A DNA stretch of 64,000 nucleotides from Eutreptiella sp. 'Long Island Sound 2002' (Eukaryota > Euglenozoa > Euglenophyceae > Eutreptiales > Eutreptiaceae): the NCBI GenBank assembly GCA_964036045.1, contig OZ038382.1, forward strand, positions 146,146,961 through 146,210,960. Reading direction: 5' to 3'. Each line of letters begins with the position of its first letter. Position 1 is the stretch's first letter. Below the pieces are notes generated by a model. That model did no database searches, had not been told where the DNA came from, and was given only the letters and a program-made list of their open reading frames with translations. A program made the position numbers and the translations under genes. Positions 34,814-45,885 of this stretch are shown in pieces.

Positions 34814-35588
34814 GCGGACGGGCCTTGGTGCCTGCGGCCCCACTACAATGACGCCCCGCTCAACGATACATGCCCCTGACACTACACAGAACCACATTGG
34901 CGCCTAGGACCGGTCCCGCAGGACTGTGTGGACCGGCCACCCCAGTTCGCAGTGCCTGTGGCCAAGACCTGGCCACTGCTCACACGAGAACCAGCACGAC
35001 GGACACACCGCTTTCCAGGCCGCATGCAAGCTATGGTTTATTCAAGCTACACCCCGTGTACGAATTGCAATTTTTTTTGGTGTGTGTTGGTAGCTTGGAC
35101 AAGGAGGCAGGGGTAATAGGAAATGTAGGAAAATACATACATACCATACATAGCATACTTTCTAGACATACCATACATGCCATGCATTCCATACATTACA
35201 TTCCACAGACGCTGCACATGCCATGCCTACCAGACATTTCCTTCATACTAATGTGCATACTCAGACTCAATTGCATACCCAAAGTAAGCATTGCACGGCT
35301 CACCACCAATAAAGTGTGCTTCTCACCAAAGTGTGCTGAGATCCTGAAGAGAGCGATGCCAGCCATATCTGACAGGCCCTCAATGTGTAGGCACAACACG
35401 TTGTATGTGCAGTTCAATGTCCGCTTTTCGGTGGAATGTGCAATCGGGTGTTAAATCTCACACACATTGTACATGTTTTTGATTGCTTGCAAGGTGTCGT
35501 CCAATTTGTGTAGAGTGCATATACACTTTCTGCAGGTATTGTCCAGTTGAGCACTGCTTGGTACTTTTTGCTTTGTGGCACACTTCGT
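34814..35588. other. Stretch without a supported gene
   Basis: It includes an imperfect CATAC-rich simple repeat at about 35135-35215. An open frame at 34870-35454 has no recognisable domain and partly overlaps the simple repeat. Confidence 0.4.
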
Positions 35589-35661
35589 GCACCCAGTATG
35601 GAGCCGTTCCAGTCCGTATATTCCAATGACGCTGTGCCTCGGGCGGGCCTCTCTTGGGGGT
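35589..35661 (+). repeat. 73-bp repeat of the MEPF exon segment
   Basis: GCACCCAGTATGGAGCCGTT through CTCTTGGGGGT here is identical to 37070-37142 and to 44268-44340, where it encodes MEPFQSVYSNDAVPRAGLSW near the start of the coiled-coil protein. It directly abuts the left boundary of the duplicated segment at 35662. Confidence 0.85.
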
Positions 35662-36212
35662 GCTGTGGGCTGAATGGGTCAGTGTGGTACATTTTTGCAG
35701 TTCCTTGTGGATGTGCTGCATTTCGGCGGGGCTCCCCCCCTGGACCACCTCCCCCCTTTTAAAAACCGGCATGTGCTTTTATGCTGTTGCTGGCTTTTAT
35801 TTTAACCATGCATGCTTTTGGTATGTTCTCAGGATGCTCAGTAGGGATGCTTCTTGTTGAGGCTCAGGAATATGATGAATGTGTGGTTGATGATGCATGG
35901 GCAGTGGAAACCAATCCAGGGCAGTTAGATGAAGGTGAGGATGATGACCCTTAGACTTCTGAAGATGGTGGTTGCGCCAATGCGTCTACCTGCTGGTGCC
36001 ATTACAGTTTGTGCCACCACTTGAGGTGGTGCGCCCTGTTGTTGCAAAGCCCAAATCCAAGACTGCACCTGAGCAACTATCTGCGGTTGCTTTTCTGAAG
36101 CTGTAAACCATCAATTGGGCAAAATGCATATCTCTCTGGGACGCGTAATTTCATGCCAACACGCAGCGTTTTCAGGGGTTGGTGCCGTTGTTGCCTCATT
36201 TGTGCCTGCTGA

Positions 36213-36737
36213 GTGTCCCAAAGGGGGGGGGGGTATGTGGGGTATATTCGGAAAGCTACTGAAAGGGGCTATTTGGAACACCCCAGGTTTGCATGCTGTA
36301 CTGATGACATGTTGGAGATTTTTGTCCATTTTGGACGGTGCCTGTGTTGCTTTCTGCCTCTATTTGTCAACAGGCAGGTACCATGTCCGCATACAAATTC
36401 ACACAGCGTGCTGATTCGGGACCACAAAATGAAGTGGTTGGATTTTGGCACCACCCCTGATGAGGGCAGCCTTTCCCCTCACCCTGGTTTTGCCTGGATG
36501 AAAGCAGGGTACAGCGAGTCCATTGAGTGGCGCAAGGTGAGGCTGACCAAACAACGGAATGTTGACCTCACAACAGATGGTCTCTGGGCAATGCCTCTGA
36601 ATTCAGGGTGGGTACCGGTAAAGAGCCGCAGGTTGCAGGATTGGCAAAAGCTGAAAAAATATGTTCCTAACAATAAGCATGGTGATGTCTGCCCAAATGG
36701 GGTCCCAGCCCTGCCTGAAAATGACGATTCGGAATAA
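36213..36737 (+). CDS. Unrecognised 174-residue ORF in duplication copy 1
   Basis: The ORF starts MSQRGGGYVGYIRKATERGY and ends PALPENDDSE. It contains CCTDDMLEIFVHF and KWLDFGTTPDEGSLSPHPGF, and it looks like a natural protein in composition. Just upstream, the frame beginning at 36115 (MGKMHISLGRVISCQ) runs into the same G tract (about 36224-36233). A change in tract length would join it to this ORF, so the real N-terminus may be longer. An acidic open stretch near 35854-35950 (EAQEYDECVVDDAWAVE) may be an earlier part. I do not recognise the family; a transposon protein is a guess from context. The copy at 43411-43935 is identical. Confidence 0.45.
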   Translation: MSQRGGGYVGYIRKATERGYLEHPRFACCTDDMLEIFVHFGRCLCCFLPLFVNRQVPCPHTNSHSVLIRDHKMKWLDFGTTPDEGSLSPHPGFAWMKAGYSESIEWRKVRLTKQRNVDLTTDGLWAMPLNSGWVPVKSRRLQDWQKLKKYVPNNKHGDVCPNGVPALPENDDSE

Positions 36738-37078
36738 GCAAGTGTGAAACATTCAGTGCATGTTTGCGTGCCGACTTTGCAGCAACCTGGGGACGAAAAT
36801 CGTGCAAACACCGAAAAGTTTGGCCTCGATGCTCAAAAATATCGTCAGCTACCCCCCCCAAACCCATGCATTTCTGAGATGGCCTTTTCTCACAGATTTC
36901 AAAAAGTATACACATACCCCCCCCTACGGAATGAAATTTTGGTGCTCTGGACGAAAAATGGAGAAAACCCTGAAAATACACGAATTTGCTGCGCGTTGGC
37001 ATATTCTGAATGTCCCCGAGAGATATGTTTGTGACTCAATTTCACTGTCTTGTAGCTTTGATTTCATGGGCACCCAGT

Positions 37079-38212
37079 ATGGAGCCGTTCCAGTCCGTAT
37101 ATTCCAATGACGCTGTGCCTCGGGCGGGCCTCTCTTGGGGGTCCAACACCAATTCTGGGAAAAGATCTCTGGGCAAGATGTTGGGCTGTTTTTCCGTAAA
37201 GGGTCCAAAGACCCCCAACAGATCCAGAGACGAAGAACTGTGCCCCAACTGCTGCAATGTGCGTGAACAGCAACTGAGTGTCCACATGGAAAAGGAGCAG
37301 TTGGCCCAGCAACAGGAGATGCTCATGCAGCGACTGCACGCGGTACGCACCACACTCGCCACCAACATCGAGGGCCTTCGTCGCAGCCAGGAGCAGTTCA
37401 CAGAGCAGCTGAAGCAGCAAACCAAGGCATGCTATTCGTTGCGGAAGGAGATTGACAAGTTGGCCAACGCCCAGGCTTGTGGGTGCAAGATGCTCCGAAC
37501 CACGCCGCTCACTGCCACGCAGGGTAGCCTGGTGGAGTTGCTCGACTCATGCGCCGACGAAATGATGAGCAAGCTGGACGATTTCATAATATGGCTGAAG
37601 AAGATGCATTCATTTGAACCGGACGCGTCGTTGGAAGAAGAAGTGAGGCCATCCCCCCCCTCCCCTTCCCAACGCAGCTTGCCTCCACCCTCCCCTCCTG
37701 CCAGCAAGCGGGCGACGCCACAAGCAGCGGCCCCCACCAATCCCTTGAATCCCAGGAATTTCAGCGGAGAGGACGTCTCATCAACACAAATTATCTCCGC
37801 CTCCTCTTCAACTACCTTCGCCACGACGCCTTCAATGTCACATGTCACGGGCCACAAAGCTTCACGGCGCGGATCTGCATTGCCGGGGAAGATCTCCTCG
37901 CCCATGGAGGCCCTGCCCCCGGGCATCATAGTCCACCAAGGCGATGAAAACTGGGATCTTGACTCTTCTTGTCTCAAGAGCGATTGCTCGCAACAGACAC
38001 TATCGGTCCGTACAGCCAGTTATCAGTCACTTGCACAAAAAGAGCCATCTGCCACGATCTTCGAGAGTTCGCCCCCAGCCTCAGCTTCGATCAGGATGGT
38101 CGCCAGCAAACATCCCCCAGACTTTCCTACCACCAATAGGAATACATCAAACCCCTTGACTCTGGCTATGTCGCAAGCATCATCAGCGACCCTGAATGCC
38201 ACACTGTCTTGA
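37079..38212 (+). CDS. Coiled-coil protein, duplication copy 1
   Basis: From ATG 37079 the product is 377 residues; an in-frame ATG at 37010 would give 400. I prefer 37079 because the 73-bp repeat around it recurs without the upstream codons. After MEPFQSVYSND comes a Cys pair (ELCPNCCNVRE), then about 75 residues of Glu/Gln-rich coiled coil (EKEQLAQQQEMLMQRLHAVR to SLRKEIDKLA), a Cys-Gly-Cys (AQACGCKML), a helical part (LVELLDSCADEMMSKLDDFI) and a long Ser/Pro/Thr-rich tail ending SATLNATLS. The family is unknown. A structural or scaffolding protein is plausible. Upstream exons cannot be excluded. Confidence 0.6.
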   Translation: MEPFQSVYSNDAVPRAGLSWGSNTNSGKRSLGKMLGCFSVKGPKTPNRSRDEELCPNCCNVREQQLSVHMEKEQLAQQQEMLMQRLHAVRTTLATNIEGLRRSQEQFTEQLKQQTKACYSLRKEIDKLANAQACGCKMLRTTPLTATQGSLVELLDSCADEMMSKLDDFIIWLKKMHSFEPDASLEEEVRPSPPSPSQRSLPPPSPPASKRATPQAAAPTNPLNPRNFSGEDVSSTQIISASSSTTFATTPSMSHVTGHKASRRGSALPGKISSPMEALPPGIIVHQGDENWDLDSSCLKSDCSQQTLSVRTASYQSLAQKEPSATIFESSPPASASIRMVASKHPPDFPTTNRNTSNPLTLAMSQASSATLNATLS

Positions 38213-39261
38213 GCTGACCTACCAGCCTTTCTGTGCATTTGAAAGACGATGCAGGCGTTTCAGTGCTGCCATGCCTTCCAGTGCAGTGCAGTAGTGGGGA
38301 AAGCTGAACACGTGATCTAGGCTGGAGCAAACTTTGCATCTGCAGTTACGGGGGGGGCTTGGTGACTGGTGTATTTCGTTGTTGTAAACTTCGCCTTTCC
38401 GTTCAAGGCAAAATTTAGCACGCATGTTTCGGACAACGATGTGCGTTCCAGTGTTGCTTGTAATATTGTGTTTGTAGGGGAGGTCTGGGGGTTGGATGGG
38501 AAATTACCAAGGCAATTTGGGATGATATGTGATAAACCTGGTGCCAAATTTAGCACCCCTCCCAACGCTTTTTTATTTGGAGAAAATGGGTGGCACCCCA
38601 TTGCCTGGGTTTGGGGAAGAGCAGGATTTGCCACTGGTTTGGAAACGAATATTTCCGAATATTTCCGAATATTTCTGAATCAGAGCCATGGCTGCTACTT
38701 CGGAACATTCCAAATATTCCCGTATATTTCCTAATCTCAGTGCAGTGTTTGTTTGTTGTTTGGTCTGTCAGATGGTCTGTCCGTCAGCTTTTTGCTCCAT
38801 TCATTCAATCTCAGCGTGACAATTTCTGCAGATGGCAGCAACCTCCTGGTCAGGGTCACATCTTTGTTGCGCTCCAGTAGGTCATTGTCAAAACTTTTGC
38901 ACCTGGCTGGTCGTGCATTTGTTTTGTTAGTTAACAGACAAACTTCGGGTGCATTTTGATTGTGCCACTTGGTTCGGGAATGAACAACAAATAGTAAGAG
39001 GGTAATGGGAATCGCCAACAAGCATGCAGGAAGTACAGAAAAATGTTTTTTCACGGTTCCGCATATTTATGACTATTTCCGAATGTTTCTGAATATTTCC
39101 GAACATTTTCGAACCGAAAGGATTTTTGTTTCCGAATCAATGGGAAACCCTGGGAAAGGGTACCACTGTATAGAATTTCCCTCTGAAACCACAAAAAAAC
39201 CAAAGTAAGGACAGGTGAGGGTGTACATCGAGCGAATTGCGGTGGCGTTCAGGCAACCAGT
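38213..39261. other. Downstream region with ATTTCCGAAT repeats
   Basis: The decamer ATTTCCGAAT recurs in short runs at about 38645-38735 and 39060-39140. 38515-39261 is absent from duplication copy 2, so the repeats lie in an insertion in copy 1 or a deletion in copy 2. No gene is supported. Confidence 0.6.
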
Positions 39262-40357
39262 CGGATGGTGCTTTGTTCACATGTTCTGTCCAGCAGTATT
39301 TTCCTTCTCCCTTTTCCACCACTGAGGCCAGACGTAACACGTGTGCATTGCAGACCACAATGTGCATGTGGGCCACATGAGGAACGACATCCCCATCTCG
39401 CAAATGTGCATCGCACTTATTTCAACTGTCTTTCCCTTTGTGATGCAACCTTCGATAGGTCAGGTTAAGGTTACTTGGTTTGACAAGCGCATGTTCAATG
39501 CAAATCAAGGGGGGGTGCCTCCAGCGTAGTGCGCATGCAGCGCAATTATTTGGCCATCAGAGCGGCCTGCGCACCCATTGTTCTAGTCAGTTGTTGGACA
39601 AAGTCCCAATGCGTTCACCTACTACCTCTTAAAGATGCTACTGTTGTATGTTTTCATCTTATGGGGATGGTGTAGGGTGGTTGTTTGCCCATTCCGTCAT
39701 AGCCAAATACAGGCAAATCACTTCACTGCATTGTACATGTTATATTATATCTCTCTCATGGGGGGTAGGCCCTTCAGTGGTGTCAGAAGTCGATTTGGGT
39801 TTTCCCTTCGACCTCAGTAGCACCTCCGGGGGGGGGGGGGGGGCGGGGATGGTGACTGGTAACATGACGACCCCATCCGCGGGGCTGGGACCTCAGGGGG
39901 TTCAGGGCCGGGGTGTGAGGGTTCAGCATTTTCCTACACTGCGGTCCAGCACTGCAGCAGTACCTGTGCATACTGCTGCCAAACCACGTCGCACCTCTTC
40001 AGTGACCGTTGAGGCCACTCACTGTTTTCCTCCTCTCTGACAGAAAAGTCCCTCAGGTCTTACAGTGGCTACTGGCGAGGCCCTGCTTCGCTGTATGCGC
40101 CAGTGTATGCGTCCATGAACAGCTTTCCATTGCAGGGCAGACCATGCATAGTGCATTTTAGTGTAGTTCATGATGCCACTTTTTCGTGTAAGTGTGTCTT
40201 GTCATTGTCGAGTTTCGTCATGACTTCTTTTTGGGCTAGTAGCCACCAGTCCCGTGTTTTCTTCTCACGCCATTCAAGCTCGTTTGAGCCCATGGCAAGC
40301 TTTGGTCTCAATGTGAGTGTCAAGATTTTGAGCACTTTGTTTCCATGTGCTCAAAGT

Positions 40358-40388
40358 TCGCCACTATATCTCCAAGATATAGTGGCGA
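40358..40388. repeat. Perfect 14-bp hairpin with 3-base loop
   Basis: TCGCCACTATATCT, loop CCA, AGATATAGTGGCGA: a perfect stem of 14 base pairs. A smaller inverted repeat (GAGCAC...GTGCTC) lies just upstream at 40330-40353. The function is unknown. Confidence 0.85.
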
Positions 40389-41396
40389 CGGAAAATAAGT
40401 GAGAGCTCATTTCGTTCGTACGCGGTGAGTACCAACACTATATGATCTAGTTTTGGTTGTGTCGCAACGCGTTCCACATCTTTTAGTTCGAAATTTAAAA
40501 CTTTTAGGAGCTCAGTTGGCACACTCATTTCATGCTAAAAATCACTCCTTTTTGGCCTTTCATGGGCCCACTCTTTGAGCTTGGATCTCGAAGCTCATGT
40601 CATATATGCTCACGTTGAGTCGTCGCTGATTTGTGTAATCGCGCTACAATCAAGTTTCTACGTGCCATTTGGGCCTATTTCTGCTTATAGTCAATTTGGT
40701 CATGTGAACATTGCCCAAATTTACTCAGGCCATGTGTTGAATTTACGAACTCTCATATTCATGTAAATGTTGTGTGAGATTCCAATTGATCATTCCAATG
40801 AAAGAGCATGCTTTCCACTCTACGTGCATGCTTTTACTTGGTTCCAAGTCACTTTGAGCTTGTCACACCATTGCAATCTCTAAAACGTTTTGGAGATTAC
40901 AAATCTTGTGTGTTCACTTCATCCACTCTCTTCTTTTGGGTCTTTGGGCCAAATCTCCTTTTTTTTTTACCCAAGACCTCCCCAATGTTTCTACTTTGGG
41001 TATTTCGATTTGTTTTGGTATGCCTCATAACATACCCAAGCTTTTAACCTTCAACTCTAACGGAGCCTCAGTAATTTTTCTCACAAACTCACTTGGGGGC
41101 GCCGGGGAACAAGGGGGAGGGGGAAGGGGGGAGGGGGGCAACACAGCGACCCTTAAGACTTTCTTCTCGGCAAAGACGAGAAAGCGCTATTATCGCATAC
41201 ATACCTCTGTACCCCCAAACCCCCAGACACACATCCCCCCTGGAGGTATGCATGTAGTAGTAGTGGGTCGCGCGCAGGTCCCCCCACCTTGGGACCCCCC
41301 CCCCCGGCGGCTGAACCCCCCCCCCTACACCCTCCAGCCGACCCCCCCCCCAAAAAAAACTACCCCCAGCCCCCCCCCCCCCCCCCCGCCAGTTTT

Positions 41397-41454
41397 GACA
41401 GATAGCTGGGGGGGGTGTCGCATCGGGACCGTTGGTAGTCCCCCCCCCCCCCCG
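41397..41454. mobile_element. Right-end fragment of the hAT-like family
   Basis: ACAGATAGCTGGGGGGG, then TGTCGCATCGGGACCG and TTGGTAGTC with a C tract, matching 28138-28189. It is preceded by the typical C-rich stretch with CCTCCAGCCGA. No matching left end was identified. Confidence 0.65.
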
Positions 41455-43410
41455 CTGGGTCCTACGCTTCCTTCCAACCGAGGAGGCAATTGTATGGCCA
41501 AGGCAACACCTCGCCAAGCCAATAACAACAAACCATCCAGAGCCCACCAAGAACTAATAGTAACCATCCAAAGCCCGCCAGAAAATAACAGCAACCATCC
41601 ACAGCATATACATCTGTCAGGCAATGCAACTCATCGTTTTGGGTCCATACATTGTGCCCTGACCTAAACACCACTAGACAAAAAATACGTGTTCCAAGAG
41701 AGCGCGTGTTCCTAGCGGCTGTGCTGCCCAGCATGCGCGCACAACGGGCTGCATGAGCAAGAACTCATGCGGCAGGCAGCGCACCTCGCTGTCTTATGGC
41801 GGCATTATGGCTGCTTGTCTTACAACATTATGGCCGCTTGTGTTACAAACTCGCACACAGTTGCCATTGGAGTGTTCAGAAAAGGTGTGGAACATGCTTT
41901 CTGTGTAGCGTTGTATGCCTCTTGCCTTTTCTTCCCACTCCATCTATCTTGAAAGTGAAAATAGAGGATCGCGGGTATAATGTTGTCACATTTTGCGCAG
42001 GGGCACAATTGGACCGGGGTGCCAAAGAACGTACTTTTGGGACGTTGCGACATAATATCTGCAACATAGGGAAGAAGTGATACGAGTGGAAAGACCAACA
42101 AACCCTACTATAAGTGCGCTGAAAGCAAGGGACAAAAAATTGACCCAAACGAAAAAAGGTTCCTAGAACCCTGATTCTTTCGTGATTTAGAGCGAAGGGG
42201 GGGGGGAGGGTGTCCAGGGGGGAGCCCCCGCCCCCGCCGTGGCGAAATGAAAATTTTGGGGGTGCCGAATTATCCCAGCTACTGACACGCACTGAAAATA
42301 TTACAGTTTGTAGAGGGGGCGTAGTTTGCATGGTGCCCTGAAGGTGAGCTCTGTCATGGGAAACTCACCCTCAAGGATAGAGGATAGCTCCAGAAAATAG
42401 TGCAGGCAACCAACAAATACCTCAAATCAATTTGTCCACAAAGAGAAAAATTGGGGATGGTCATGAAGCTATTCAACAACATTAGTAGAGCAGGACTGCA
42501 TCAGGGCAATGCAGCTGCTCGCCCGTTAGACTTGACTCCCGATAGCACTCACCCAGTCACTATGCGACCGGATCTGTCATACCCTCAATGCCTTACCGGG
42601 CAAACTTAAACATTTTGCGGAACTTTAATTTTTTTCCCGTGAAATGAATTGATATTTAGCAATATTATTTGTTTTTGTTCCCAAGAGGTGGAAAGATTTG
42701 TTTTGCAATTTTCCCCCACGAAAATGCATTTTGCGCAAACGTTTTACCATGCTAAGGGCCCTAAATATTGTCTTTGCGATTTATTTGATGGAAAACAGCT
42801 TTTGCGCAAACCCCTTTGTTGGATGGTTGCTGTTATTCCCCGGTGGGCTCTGGATGCTTGCTGTGGGCTGAATGGGTCAGTGTGGTACATTTTTGCAGTT
42901 CCTTGTGGATGTGCTGCATTTCGGCGGGGCTCCCCCCCTGGACCACCTCCCCCCTTTTAAAAACCGGCATGTGCTTTTATGCTGTTGCTGGCTTTTATTT
43001 TAACCATGCATGCTTTTGGTATGTTCTCAGGATGCTCAGTAGGGATGCTTCTTGTTGAGGCTCAGGAATATGATGAATGTGTGGTTGATGATGCATGGGC
43101 AGTGGAAACCAATCCAGGGCAGTTAGATGAAGGTGAGGATGATGACCCTTAGACTTCTGAAGATGGTGGTTGCGCCAATGCGTCTACCTGCTGGTGCCAT
43201 TACAGTTTGTGCCACCACTTGAGGTGGTGCGCCCTGTTGTTGCAAAGCCCAAATCCAAGACTGCACCTGAGCAACTATCTGCGGTTGCTTTTCTGAAGCT
43301 GTAAACCATCAATTGGGCAAAATGCATATCTCTCTGGGACGCGTAATTTCATGCCAACACGCAGCGTTTTCAGGGGTTGGTGCCGTTGTTGCCTCATTTG
43401 TGCCTGCTGA

Positions 43411-43935
43411 GTGTCCCAAAGGGGGGGGGGGTATGTGGGGTATATTCGGAAAGCTACTGAAAGGGGCTATTTGGAACACCCCAGGTTTGCATGCTGTACT
43501 GATGACATGTTGGAGATTTTTGTCCATTTTGGACGGTGCCTGTGTTGCTTTCTGCCTCTATTTGTCAACAGGCAGGTACCATGTCCGCATACAAATTCAC
43601 ACAGCGTGCTGATTCGGGACCACAAAATGAAGTGGTTGGATTTTGGCACCACCCCTGATGAGGGCAGCCTTTCCCCTCACCCTGGTTTTGCCTGGATGAA
43701 AGCAGGGTACAGCGAGTCCATTGAGTGGCGCAAGGTGAGGCTGACCAAACAACGGAATGTTGACCTCACAACAGATGGTCTCTGGGCAATGCCTCTGAAT
43801 TCAGGGTGGGTACCGGTAAAGAGCCGCAGGTTGCAGGATTGGCAAAAGCTGAAAAAATATGTTCCTAACAATAAGCATGGTGATGTCTGCCCAAATGGGG
43901 TCCCAGCCCTGCCTGAAAATGACGATTCGGAATAA
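43411..43935 (+). CDS. Unrecognised 174-residue ORF in duplication copy 2
   Basis: Identical in translation to the ORF at 36213-36737, including the adjacent G tract and the upstream frame at 43313 that stops where the G tract shifts the frame. Lack of any difference between copies means conservation cannot be used to judge whether it is coding. Confidence 0.45.
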   Translation: MSQRGGGYVGYIRKATERGYLEHPRFACCTDDMLEIFVHFGRCLCCFLPLFVNRQVPCPHTNSHSVLIRDHKMKWLDFGTTPDEGSLSPHPGFAWMKAGYSESIEWRKVRLTKQRNVDLTTDGLWAMPLNSGWVPVKSRRLQDWQKLKKYVPNNKHGDVCPNGVPALPENDDSE

Positions 43936-44276
43936 GCAAGTGTGAAACATTCAGTGCATGTTTGCGTGCCGACTTTGCAGCAACCTGGGGACGAAAATCG
44001 TGCAAACACCGAAAAGTTTGGCCTCGATGCTCAAAAATATCGTCAGCTACCCCCCCCAAACCCATGCATTTCTGAGATGGCCTTTTCTCACAGATTTCAA
44101 AAAGTATACACATACCCCCCCCTACGGAATGAAATTTTGGTGCTCTGGACGAAAAATGGAGAAAACCCTGAAAATACACGAATTTGCTGCGCGTTGGCAT
44201 ATTCTGAATGTCCCCGAGAGATATGTTTGTGACTCAATTTCACTGTCTTGTAGCTTTGATTTCATGGGCACCCAGT

Positions 44277-45365
44277 ATGGAGCCGTTCCAGTCCGTATAT
44301 TCCAATGACGCTGTGCCTCGGGCGGGCCTCTCTTGGGGGTCCAACACCAATTCTGGGAAAAGATCTCTGGGCAAGATGTTGGGCTGTTTTTCCGTAAAGG
44401 GTCCAAAGACCCCCAACAGATCCAGAGACGAAGAACTGTGCCCCAACTGCTGCAATGTGCGTGAACAGCAACTGAGTGTCCACATGGAAAAGGAGCAGTT
44501 GGCCCAGCAACAGGAGATGCTCATGCAGCGACTGCACGCGGTACGCACCACACTCGCCACCAACATCGAGGGCCTTCGTCGCAGCCAGGAGCAGTTCACA
44601 GAGCAGCTGAAGCAGCAAACCAAGGCATGCTATTCGTTGCGGAAGGAGATTGACAAGTTGGCCAACGCCCAGGCTTGTGGGTGCAAGATGCTCCGAACCA
44701 CGCCGCTCACTGCCACGCAGGGTAGCCTGGTGGAGTTGCTCGACTCATGCGCCGACGAAATGATGAGCAAGCTGGACGATTTCATAGTATGGCTGAAGAA
44801 GATGCATTCATTTGAACCGGACGCGTCGTTGGAAGAAGAAGTGAGGCCATCCCCCCCCTCCCCTTCCCAACGCAGCTTGCCTCCACCCTCCCCTCCTGCC
44901 AGCAAGCGGGCGACGCCACAAGCAGCGGCCCCCACCAATCCCTTGAATCCCAGGAATTTCAGCGGAGAGGCCGTCTCATCAACACAAATGATCTCCGCCT
45001 CCTCTTCAACTACCTTCGCCACGACGCCTTCAATGTCACATGTCACGGGCCACAAAGCTTCACGGCGCGGATCTGCATTGCCGGGGAAGATCTCCTCGCC
45101 CATGGAGGCCCTGCCCCCGGGCATCATAGTCCACCAAGGCGATGAAAACTGGGATCTTGACTCTTCTTGTCTCAAGAGCGATTGCTCGCAACAGACACTA
45201 TCGGTCCGTACAGCCAGTTATCAGTCACTTGCACAAAAAGAGCCATCTGCCACGATCTTCGAGAGTTCGCCCCCAGCCTCAGCTTCGATCAGGATGGTCG
45301 CCAGCAAACATCCCCCAGATTTTCCTTATCCCTGGCTACGTCGCAAGCATCATCAGCGACCCTGA
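44277..45365 (+). CDS. Coiled-coil protein, duplication copy 2, altered C-terminus
   Basis: Same protein as 37079-38212 with three substitutions (I to V in FIVWLKK, D to A in GEAVSS, I to M in TQMISA). Near the end, copy 1 has about 34 bases not present here. The change shifts the frame, so this product ends DFPYPWLRRKHHQRP, while the ancestral tail SQASSATLNATLS is still readable in another frame at 45343-45382. From ATG 44277 the length is 362 residues; ATG 44208 gives 385. Family unknown. Confidence 0.55.
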   Translation: MEPFQSVYSNDAVPRAGLSWGSNTNSGKRSLGKMLGCFSVKGPKTPNRSRDEELCPNCCNVREQQLSVHMEKEQLAQQQEMLMQRLHAVRTTLATNIEGLRRSQEQFTEQLKQQTKACYSLRKEIDKLANAQACGCKMLRTTPLTATQGSLVELLDSCADEMMSKLDDFIVWLKKMHSFEPDASLEEEVRPSPPSPSQRSLPPPSPPASKRATPQAAAPTNPLNPRNFSGEAVSSTQMISASSSTTFATTPSMSHVTGHKASRRGSALPGKISSPMEALPPGIIVHQGDENWDLDSSCLKSDCSQQTLSVRTASYQSLAQKEPSATIFESSPPASASIRMVASKHPPDFPYPWLRRKHHQRP

Positions 45366-45885
45366 ATGCCACACTGTCTTGAGCTGACCTACCAGCCTTT
45401 CTGTGCATTTGAAAGACGATGCAGGCGTTCCAGTGCTGCCATGCCTCCCAGTGCAGTGCAGTAGTGGGGAAAGCTGAACACGTGATCTAGGCTGGCGCAA
45501 ACTTTGCATCTGCAATTACCGGGGGGGCTTGGTGACTGGTGTATTTCGTTGTTGTAAACTTAGCCTTTCCGTTCAAGGCAAAATTTACCACGCATTTTTC
45601 GGACAACGATGTGTGTTCGAGTTTGCAGGGGAGGTCTTGGGGTTGGATGGGAAATTACCAAGGCACAGATGGTGCTTCGTTCACATGCTCTGTCCAGCAG
45701 TATTTTCCTCTGCATTTTCCACTCCTGAGGCCATCCCTGACATGTGTGCATTGCAGACCATAATATCCATGTGAACCGCATGAGGAACGACATCCCCGTT
45801 TCGCAATCGTCCATCGCACTTATTTCAACTGTCCTGCCCTTTGTGATGCGACCTTCGATGGTTCAGGTTACTTTTACTTGGTGCC

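Larger units (their letters stand above)
35662..39488 (+). repeat. Segmental duplication, copy 1
   Basis: Matches 42860-45885 in direct orientation with an offset of about 7198 at the left. From 35662 to 38212 I see only three base differences plus one indel in the coding part. Beyond the stop codon the match weakens. Copy 1 also has about 747 extra bases at 38515-39261 before the match resumes to 39488. The left boundary coincides with the end of the 73-bp repeat. Confidence 0.92.
39489..42859. other. Spacer between the two duplication copies
   Basis: No gene is supported. The base style changes within it: 40040-41050 is more AT-rich and contains a perfect hairpin (40358-40388), and 41285-41455 is C-rich hAT-like family sequence. 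G tracts lie near 39829 and 42199. The long open frame at 40906-41667 is driven by the C-rich repeat and is not credible as a gene. Confidence 0.5.
42860..45885 (+). repeat. Segmental duplication, copy 2
   Basis: Direct repeat of 35662-39488. The left boundary is the same GCTGTGGGCTG but the sequence before it differs (GGATGCTT instead of the 73-bp repeat). Copy 2 lacks the 747 bases at 38515-39261 of copy 1 and has a replacement of about 34 bases near the 3' end of the coding region. Confidence 0.92.

Noticed and set aside
37042-37425. Minus-strand frames opposite the coiled-coil gene (also 44240-44623)
   Set aside because: They are shadows of the plus-strand coding sequence and have no domain.
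40906-41667. 253-codon open frame
   Set aside because: Length comes from the C-rich hAT-like family sequence in its middle, and no domain is visible on either side.
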